Assembly (NCBI GenBank): GCA_035545535.1 | Contig: DASZYF010000054.1 | Coordinates: 1 to 11,257, forward strand | Direction: 5' to 3' | Source: DASZYF01 sp035545535 | GTDB lineage: Bacteria; Actinomycetota; Actinomycetes; Mycobacteriales; CAJCIY01 | Length of the DNA stretch: 11,257 nucleotides | Shown: one piece after another, positions 6,735 to 11,257 of the stretch | How the letters are laid out: the number at the start of each line of letters is the position of its first letter | Position numbering within the stretch: position 1 is the stretch's first letter | Notes under the pieces: generated by a model | What the model was told of the DNA's origin: nothing | The model's database searches: none | The model's input: the letters and a program-made list of their open reading frames with translations, nothing else | Program-made: the position numbers and the translations under genes

Positions 6735-7711
6735 CCAGCCCGACCCCGCGGACGACCGCGAAGGCCGATCCACGCGAGAAGCTCATCGCGGTGCGCGGCG
6801 AGGTCGGCAAGGCCGTCGTCGGCCAAGACGCCGCGGTCACGGGACTGGTCGTCGCCCTGCTGTGCCGCGGGCACGCGCTCCTCGAAGGTGTGCCGGGCAC
6901 CGCCAAGACGCTGCTGGTCCGCTCGCTCGCCGCGTCGCTGTCACTGACGACGAAGCGGGTGCAGTTCACCCCCGACCTCATGCCGGGTGACGTGACCGGC
7001 TCGCTCGTCTACGACGCGCGCTCGGCGCAGTTCTCGTTCCGCGAAGGCCCGGTCTTCACCAACCTCATGCTCGCCGACGAGATCAACCGCACGCCTCCGA
7101 AGACGCAGGCCGCACTGCTCGAAGCGATGGAGGAGCGGCAGGTGTCGGTCGACGGCGAGCCGCGTCCGCTGCCCGACCCGTTCGTCGTGATCGCGACGCA
7201 GAACCCGGTCGAGTTCGAGGGCACGTACCCGCTGCCGGAGGCGCAGCTCGACCGCTTCCTGCTGAAGCTGACGATGCCGCTGCCGACCCGCGAGGACGAG
7301 ATCAAGGTCATGGCCGCCCACGCGTCGGGCTTCGACCCGCGCGACCTGAAGGCGGCGGGCATCAAGCCTGTGGCGACGGCGCGGGACCTCGCGGCTGCCC
7401 GCGCGTCGGTCAGCGGCGTGACGATCAGCGAGCAGCTCCTCGGCTACATCGTCGACGTCGCCGCCGCAACGCGGCGCTCGCCGTCGCTGTCGCTCGGCGT
7501 CTCGCCGCGCGGCGGCACCGCGCTGCTCGCGGCATCCCGCGCATGGGCGTGGCTGTCCGGCCGCGACTACGTCACCCCTGACGACGTGCAAGCCCTCGTG
7601 CGCCCGTGCCTGCGGCACCGCATCGCGCTGCGCCCGGAGGCCGAGCTCGAAGGCATCACCGCCGACGGCGTGCTCGACCAGGTGCTGGCCACCGTCCCCG
7701 TCCCCCGCTGA
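6731..7711 (+). CDS. MoxR family AAA+ ATPase
   Basis: A 326-residue cytoplasmic AAA+ ATPase of the MoxR branch, full length for the family. MoxR ATPases act with vWA-type partners as chaperones that assemble or activate other proteins. Motifs in order: Walker A GVPGTAKT (53-60), Walker B LMLADEINR (112-120) with Asp116/Glu117, the characteristic PPKTQAALLEAMEERQVS (122-139), sensor 1 region ATQNP with Asn158, the MoxR motif EFEGTYPLPEAQLDRF (161-176) with an arginine-finger candidate Arg175, and sensor 2 LGVSPRGG (255-262). The C-terminal lid contains DYVTPDDVQALVRPCLRHRI. No key residue is missing. The GTG start is supported by a Shine-Dalgarno and the GTGA overlap. It sits between DUF4350 and its presumed partner DUF58, the usual moxR-DUF58 order. 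The client protein is unknown. Confidence 0.97.
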   Translation: MTSPTPRTTAKADPREKLIAVRGEVGKAVVGQDAAVTGLVVALLCRGHALLEGVPGTAKTLLVRSLAASLSLTTKRVQFTPDLMPGDVTGSLVYDARSAQFSFREGPVFTNLMLADEINRTPPKTQAALLEAMEERQVSVDGEPRPLPDPFVVIATQNPVEFEGTYPLPEAQLDRFLLKLTMPLPTREDEIKVMAAHASGFDPRDLKAAGIKPVATARDLAAARASVSGVTISEQLLGYIVDVAAATRRSPSLSLGVSPRGGTALLAASRAWAWLSGRDYVTPDDVQALVRPCLRHRIALRPEAELEGITADGVLDQVLATVPVPR

Positions 7712-7714
7712 GCC

Positions 7715-7721
7715 GGACGAG
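7715..7721 (+). promoter_or_regulatory. Probable ribosome site for the DUF58 gene
   Basis: GGACGAG lies in the 18-base gap after the moxR stop, eight bases before the GTG at 7730. The match to the anti-Shine-Dalgarno is partial but the spacing is good, and this is the only junction in the five-gene unit that lacks a stop/start overlap. Confidence 0.4.
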
Positions 7722-7729
7722 CCGCCGCC

Positions 7730-9022
7730 GTGGCACTGACCGGTCGGGCCGCGCTGCTGGCGCTGCTCGCCGCGCTGGTGCTGGGAGCGTCTCCCGGCTG
7801 GGCGACGTTCGGCGTCGTCAACGCCGGCCTGCTCGCGATCATCGCCACCGACGTCGCGCTGGCCGGCGCCGTGCGCGGGTTGCAGCTGCGGCGCGAAGGC
7901 GCGACCGCCGTGCGGCAGGGCGAGGAGGCCGACGTCACGTTGGTCGTCGTCAACACCGGGCGCCGGCGGGTGCGGGCGCGCATCCGCGATGCCTGGCCGC
8001 CATCGGCCGGCTCGTCGCCGCGCGTGCACACCGGCGACGTGCCCGCGGGCGAGCAGCGTCGTTTCGTCACGACGCTGCACCCGACCCGGCGGGGCGACCG
8101 GCGGCCGAGCCGCATCACGGTGCGCTCCGTCGGCCCGCTGGGCGTCGCCGCGCGGCAGGGCCGCCACGAGGTCCCGTGGAGCGTGCGCGTCGTGCCGGCG
8201 TTCAGCTCGCGGCGCTTCCTGCCGGAACGGCTCGCGCGGCTGCGCACGGTCGAGGGCCGCGTCGCCGCGCGCGGCGCCGGCCAGGGCAGCGAGTTCGACT
8301 CGCTGCGCGCGTACGTGCCGGGTGACGATGTGCGCTCCATCGACTGGCGCGCGACGGCCCGGCGCGACACCGTCGCTGTGCGCACCTACCGGCCCGAGCG
8401 CGACCGCCGGGTCGTCATCTGCATCGACACCGGTCGCACCTCGGCGGCGCGCATCGTCGACGCGCCGCGGCTGGACCACGCCCTCGACGCGAGCCTGCTG
8501 CTGGCCGCGCTCGCCGAACGCGCCGGTGACCGGGTCGACCTCGTCGCCTACGACGCGCTCGTCCGCGCCGACGTCCGGTCGGCGTCCCGCGGCCCGACGC
8601 TCCCCCGCCTCAACGAGGCGATGGCACTGCTCGAGCCGCAGCTCGTCGAGGCCGACCCGTCGCAGCTCGTCCCGACGCTGCTCGGACGGCTCCGGCGGCG
8701 CTCGCTCGTCGTGTTCATCACCGACCTCAACGCCGCCGCGCTGGAGGAGGGGCTGCTCCCCCTGCTGTCGACGCTGACCACGCGCCACACCGTGGTGCTC
8801 GCCTCCGTCTCCGACCCGGAGATCGAGGCGATGGCTCGTGAGCGCGGTGACGTGCGCGCCGTCTACGACGCCGCGGCCGCGGAACGCGCCCGCACCGAAC
8901 GCCGCCGCGTGGCCACCGAGCTGCGGCAGCGCGGCGTGGAGGTCATCGACGCACCCGCCGACACCTTCGCCCCCGCGGTCGCGGACGCCTACCTCGCGAT
9001 GAAGGCCGCCGGCCGGCTCTGA
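7730..9022 (+). CDS. DUF58 domain protein (MoxR partner, vWA-like)
   Basis: A 430-residue membrane-anchored protein, the expected partner of MoxR. Two N-terminal hydrophobic segments (about 5-22 and 26-48) anchor it. Residues 50-155 are a beta-rich region typical of the family (EADVTLVVVNTGRRRVRARI, then VRSVGPLGVAARQ). The defining DUF58 signature GSEFDSLRAYVPGDDVRSIDWRATARR lies at 186-212. A Rossmann-like, vWA-type fold follows: VVICIDTGRTS (228-238), LAERAGDRVDLVAYDALVRA (261-280) and SLVVFITDLN (325-334). The metal-site motif DxSxS of a classic vWA domain appears as Asp-Thr-Gly-Arg-Thr at 233-237, so metal binding may be altered. The start is a GTG, 18 bases after moxR. Family assignment is very secure; the molecular role is inferred from MoxR-vWA pairs generally. 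Confidence 0.95.
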   Translation: MALTGRAALLALLAALVLGASPGWATFGVVNAGLLAIIATDVALAGAVRGLQLRREGATAVRQGEEADVTLVVVNTGRRRVRARIRDAWPPSAGSSPRVHTGDVPAGEQRRFVTTLHPTRRGDRRPSRITVRSVGPLGVAARQGRHEVPWSVRVVPAFSSRRFLPERLARLRTVEGRVAARGAGQGSEFDSLRAYVPGDDVRSIDWRATARRDTVAVRTYRPERDRRVVICIDTGRTSAARIVDAPRLDHALDASLLLAALAERAGDRVDLVAYDALVRADVRSASRGPTLPRLNEAMALLEPQLVEADPSQLVPTLLGRLRRRSLVVFITDLNAAALEEGLLPLLSTLTTRHTVVLASVSDPEIEAMARERGDVRAVYDAAAAERARTERRRVATELRQRGVEVIDAPADTFAPAVADAYLAMKAAGRL

Positions 9023-9047
9023 CGCGACGCGCAGGCCGTTGCAGACT
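9019..9047 (+). promoter_or_regulatory. Candidate promoter for the VOC gene
   Basis: CTGACG (9019-9024) resembles the TTGACA -35 at four of six positions, and CAGACT (9042-9047) is an ANNNT -10 candidate. They are separated by 17 bases, and the -10 ends six bases before the ATG at 9054, consistent with a leaderless transcript. The -35 overlaps the DUF58 stop codon. If real, the VOC gene can be expressed independently of the upstream operon. Confidence 0.45.
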
Positions 9048-9053
9048 GAACGC

Positions 9054-9512
9054 ATGCTGCTCGACGGGATCAACCACATCGCGATCATCACGGCCGACGC
9101 GAAGCGGCTGCACGACTTCTACGTGGAGGTCTTCGACGCGACGATCCGCCCGGAGCGCGGGGAGCGCCCGGGCGTGACCATGTCGAACATCAACCTCGGG
9201 CCCCACACCGAGCTCAACGTGTTCCAGGTCGAGGACAACACCGAGGCGACGAAGCAGACACCGATGTTCGGGCGCGGGCGCATCGACCACTTCGGTCTGC
9301 AGGCGGCTTCGCTCGAGGCGTTCGAGACCATCCGTGAGCGGCTGATGGCACGCGGCGCGGCCGACGACTTCGTCACCGACTTCGGCCAGGTGCTGAGCGT
9401 GTTCTTCCGCGACCCCGACGGGCTCGAGGGCGAGGTCCTGGTCGCCAACCCCGACGCCCAGCCCGGCGTGCACAACCCTCCGGGCACGCGCGCGGCGCGC
9501 TACGCGGCCTGA
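9054..9512 (+). CDS. VOC superfamily (glyoxalase/bleomycin-resistance fold) protein
   Basis: A 152-residue cytoplasmic protein with the tandem beta-alpha-beta-beta-beta layout of vicinal oxygen chelate proteins. The first half begins INHIAIITADAKRLHDFYVEVF (6-27), the second IDHFGLQAASLEAFETIRERLMARGA (77-102), ending with FFRDPDGLEGEVLVANP (117-133). Four residues line up with the metal ligands of glyoxalase I-type enzymes: His8, Glu53 (in TELNVF), His79 and Glu127, so a divalent metal site is likely. The substrate cannot be told from sequence; lyase, dioxygenase or drug-binding roles are all possible. ATG 9054 is preferred over an in-frame TTG at 9039 because a -10-like CAGACT sits just upstream of the ATG. 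It lies 31 bases after DUF58 and converges on the SpoIIM-like gene with only four bases between stops. It has no evident link to the MoxR cluster and may be an insertion into it. Confidence 0.88.
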   Translation: MLLDGINHIAIITADAKRLHDFYVEVFDATIRPERGERPGVTMSNINLGPHTELNVFQVEDNTEATKQTPMFGRGRIDHFGLQAASLEAFETIRERLMARGAADDFVTDFGQVLSVFFRDPDGLEGEVLVANPDAQPGVHNPPGTRAARYAA

Positions 9513-9520
9513 CGCATCAG
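9509..9520. repeat. Short palindrome joining two convergent stop codons
   Basis: CTGA-CGCA-TCAG forms a four-base-pair stem with a four-base loop. The left arm contains the TGA of the VOC gene and the right arm the complement of the TGA of the SpoIIM-like gene. It is too short and lacks a T-tract on either side, so it is unlikely to be an intrinsic terminator by itself. Confidence 0.5.
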
Positions 9521-10512
9521 ACCTCGAGCGGGACCGATCCCACGAGGTCCGCGTCGACGTCGCCCGTGATCCCCCCACGGGTCGCGCGCCGACCGAAGAC
9601 CACGACGTAGGTCAGGAACGCGACCTCGGCCACGCCGCCGATGGCGACGCGCAGCCACGGCGGCAGGCCCGACGGCGTCACGAAGCCCTCGATGAGGCCG
9701 CTGCACAGCAGCACGAACGCGAGGCCGATCGCCATCGACACCGTGGCGCGACCCTCCTGCGCCAACGCGGCCGCGCGCGTGCGCCGGCCCGGATCGACGA
9801 GCGTCCACCCGAGCCGCAGGCCCGCCCCCGCGGCGAGGAACACGGCTGTGAGCTCGAGCATCCCGTGCGGCAGGATCAGCGCGAAGAAGACACCGCCGCG
9901 GTGCTCACTGATCAGGTAGCCCGCGGCGGGCCCGAGCTGCGCGACCGCGGTCTCGATGAGCAGGATCGCCGGCAGCACGCCGAAGAACAGCCCGCCGACG
10001 AGGCACTGCGCGGCGACCCACGCGTTGTTGGTCCACACCTGGGCGGCGAAGCTCGAGTGCCGCGACACGTGGTAGTAGTCGACGAAGTCGTGGTTGTACT
10101 GCGCCAGCTCCTTCGGCGTGAGCAGCTTCTGCTGCACGTCCGGCGACGTCGCGATCCAGATGGCCTCCGCGGTGCCGAGGCCGAGGCACATGACCGCCGC
10201 GCCGAGCCACCACCAGCGCGCGCGCCAGGCCGCCGCGGGGAAGGTCCGCGTCACGAAGACCGCGACCGACCGCCAGCCGACGTCGCGCCCGCCGCCGACC
10301 GCTCCTCGCGCCCGCGCGACCAGGCCGGACAGCCGCGCGACGAGCAGCGGATCAGGGTTCGACGTGCGCACGACCGAGAGGTGCGTCGCGGTGCGCTGGT
10401 AGAGGTCGACCAGCTCGTCGAGCTCGGCGCCCCGCAGCTTGCCGCGCCCGACCAGGTCGTCGAGCCGGTCCCACGTGGCGCCGTGCGCCGCGACGTAGGC
10501 GTCGACATCCAC
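9517..10512 (-). CDS. SpoIIM-family (stage II sporulation protein M-like) membrane protein
   Basis: A 331-residue multipass membrane protein of the SpoIIM family, which is widespread in non-sporulating bacteria; the name does not imply sporulation here. The cytoplasmic N-terminal helical part (1-95) has LDELVDLYQRTATHLSVVRT (31-50). Hydrophobic segments lie at about 98-120, 163-187, 205-237, 258-278 and 287-308. Typical family motifs are ALILPHGMLELTAVFLAAGAGLRLGW (211-236) and a polar loop with NNAW near 162, followed by ALAQEGRATVSMAIGLAFVLLCSGLIEGFVTPS (249-281). The start is a GTG (10512-10510), preceded seven bases upstream by a TANNNT box and no Shine-Dalgarno. It is divergent from the RDD gene by 29 bases and convergent with the VOC gene. 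SpoIIM-like, RDD, MoxR and DUF58 genes commonly sit together, so it probably serves the same unknown envelope process. Confidence 0.94.
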   Translation of the reverse strand: MDVDAYVAAHGATWDRLDDLVGRGKLRGAELDELVDLYQRTATHLSVVRTSNPDPLLVARLSGLVARARGAVGGGRDVGWRSVAVFVTRTFPAAAWRARWWWLGAAVMCLGLGTAEAIWIATSPDVQQKLLTPKELAQYNHDFVDYYHVSRHSSFAAQVWTNNAWVAAQCLVGGLFFGVLPAILLIETAVAQLGPAAGYLISEHRGGVFFALILPHGMLELTAVFLAAGAGLRLGWTLVDPGRRTRAAALAQEGRATVSMAIGLAFVLLCSGLIEGFVTPSGLPPWLRVAIGGVAEVAFLTYVVVFGRRATRGGITGDVDADLVGSVPLEV

Positions 10513-10519
10513 GAACGGA

Positions 10520-10525
10520 ACGCTA
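10520..10525 (-). promoter_or_regulatory. -10 element for the SpoIIM-like gene (leaderless type)
   Basis: On the minus strand TAGCGT fits TANNNT exactly and ends seven bases before the GTG at 10512, the classic geometry for leaderless actinobacterial mRNAs. It is the best -10 match in the window. A -35 would fall in the first codons of the RDD gene; no strong match is seen there. Confidence 0.55.
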
Positions 10526-10529
10526 ACGG

Positions 10530-10535
10530 CATGCT
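10530..10535 (+). promoter_or_regulatory. Candidate -10 element for the RDD gene
   Basis: CATGCT ends six bases before the GTG at 10542, giving the same ANNNT core and spacing as the other unit-leading genes. Only four bases separate it from the opposing -10 of the SpoIIM-like gene. An alternative in-frame GTG at 10536 would abut this box and is therefore less likely. Confidence 0.4.
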
Positions 10536-10541
10536 GTGCCC

Positions 10542-11257
10542 GTGAGCAGCAGCGTCGTCACCGGCGAGGCCGTGCCGCTCGACCTGCCGATCGCGCGGCT
10601 GCCCAGCCGGCTCATCGCCGCGGCCATCGACATCGCGATCGGCTACATCGGCCTGTTCCTCACGCTGATGCTGCTCGCCTACACCGCGGACGGGCTCGAC
10701 CAGGCCACCGCCCAGGCGATCGCGGTCACGCTGCTCGTCGGCTTCCTCATCGCGTACCCCGTGCTGTTCCTGACGTTCAGCGGCGGCCGCACGCTCGGCA
10801 AGATGGCGATGGGCCTGCGGGTCGTGCGCGACGACGGCGGGCCCATCTCGTTCCGGCAGGCGCTGACCCGCGAGCTCGTCGGCTTCGTCGTCGAGAAGCC
10901 CGGCATCTCGCTCGGCGTGCTCGCTGTCGTCTCATCGCTCGTGCGTGAGGACAGCAAGCGCGTCGGCGACCTCGCCGCGGGCACCATCGTCATCAGCGAA
11001 CGCGTGCCGGGCGGCGTGATCCCGCCACCGCAGATGCCCCCGCAGCTCGCCGCGTGGGCCGCGACGCTCGACCTGTCGCGGCTCCCCACGGGCCTGGCGC
11101 TGCAGGCGCGCCAGCTGCTGGCCCGTGCGCACGGCCTCGAGCCCGGCGCGCGCGAAGCCGTGGGAGCCCGGCTCGTCGCCGACGTCACCGCGTTCACGGG
11201 GCCTCCACCGGCCGGCACGCCGGGGTGGGCCGTGCTCGCCGCGGTGCTCGCCGAGCG
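10542..11257 (+). CDS. RDD family membrane protein (C-terminus cut by window edge)
   Basis: A membrane protein of the RDD family, 238 codons visible and open at the right edge. From GTG 10542 (VSSSVVTGEAVPLDLPIARL) the first conserved block is PSRLIAAAIDIAIGY (21-35) with Arg23 and Asp30. Hydrophobic helices follow at about 28-48 and 58-80. The second block, GGRTLGKMAMGLRVVRDDG (81-99), and the third, DSKRVGDLAAGTIVI (137-151), are the RDD signature elements, all intact. Residues after about 160 form a soluble tail (AAWAATLDLSRLPTGLALQARQLLARAHGLEPGAREAVGARL) characteristic of the actinobacterial members that accompany SpoIIM-like and DUF58 genes. The function is not established; some RDD proteins have been proposed as transporters. 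The likely true end is shortly beyond the window. Divergent from the SpoIIM-like gene with a 29-base spacer. Confidence 0.92.
   Translation, partial: MSSSVVTGEAVPLDLPIARLPSRLIAAAIDIAIGYIGLFLTLMLLAYTADGLDQATAQAIAVTLLVGFLIAYPVLFLTFSGGRTLGKMAMGLRVVRDDGGPISFRQALTRELVGFVVEKPGISLGVLAVVSSLVREDSKRVGDLAAGTIVISERVPGGVIPPPQMPPQLAAWAATLDLSRLPTGLALQARQLLARAHGLEPGAREAVGARLVADVTAFTGPPPAGTPGWAVLAAVLAE

Noticed and set aside
5253..6773. A 506-codon minus-strand frame opposite DUF4129 and DUF4350.
   Set aside because: Its translation is a repetitive Arg/Gly/Ala sequence, with no motifs and no ribosome site; it is a GC-driven shadow frame.
6941..9091. A 716-codon open frame on the minus strand opposite moxR and DUF58.
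   Set aside because: It is antisense to two genes with intact family motifs. Its translation is Arg/Gly/His/Asp-rich with no recognisable domain, as expected from the reversed third-position bias of GC-rich coding DNA.
9517..10512. Reading the SpoIIM-like gene as evidence for endospore formation.
   Set aside because: SpoIIM-family membrane proteins are common in non-sporulating actinobacteria, and no other sporulation gene is present here.
1..11257. Search by eye for tRNAs, riboswitches, CRISPR repeats, IS ends and intrinsic terminators with T-tracts.
   Set aside because: No candidate was seen; the window is almost entirely coding and its spacers are at most 48 bases.

Overview
This is GC-rich, almost fully coding DNA from an actinobacterium. 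The best evidence for the lineage is an intact mtrA-mtrB-lpqB operon, a two-component system plus lipoprotein set typical of Actinomycetota. A MoxR/DUF58/SpoIIM-like/RDD cluster lies beside it. I cannot place the organism securely below phylum. The absence of sahH or tmk next to mtrA argues against the mycobacterial/corynebacterial arrangement and would fit a Micrococcales-like lineage, but this is weak. No gene-free stretch is longer than about 50 bases. I see no tRNA, rRNA, IS element, CRISPR array or prophage gene.

Layout. (1) Bases 1-3910, minus strand: mtrA, mtrB and lpqB in that transcriptional order, each joined to the next by a 4-base GTGA stop/start overlap. lpqB runs off the left edge. 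(2) Bases 3959-9022, plus strand: a Pro-rich multipass membrane protein, a short DUF4129 protein, a DUF4350 protein, a MoxR AAA+ ATPase and a DUF58 (vWA-like) protein. The first four are joined by 4-base overlaps and DUF58 follows 18 bases later. (3) Bases 9054-9512, plus strand: a VOC/glyoxalase-fold protein with its own plausible promoter, convergent with the next gene. (4) Bases 9517-10512, minus strand: a SpoIIM-family membrane protein. (5) Base 10542 to the right edge, plus strand: an RDD-family membrane protein, incomplete.

How the parts may work together. MtrB senses an envelope or division state and phosphorylates MtrA; LpqB is the extracytoplasmic lipoprotein partner known to modulate MtrB in mycobacteria. 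The divergent plus-strand unit is a MoxR-type assembly: a MoxR ATPase with its DUF58 partner, plus membrane proteins with large extracytoplasmic or cytoplasmic parts. MoxR/vWA pairs are generally thought to act as chaperones that assemble or mature other complexes. The client here is unknown; the membrane genes around it suggest an envelope target. The function of this conserved set is not established, and it is the best candidate in the window for an under-described system.

A recurring regulatory theme: all five genes that open a transcription unit have an ANNNT-type -10 hexamer ending 6-7 bases before the start codon and no well-placed Shine-Dalgarno, as in actinobacterial leaderless mRNAs. 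Internal genes are instead started by stop/start overlap.
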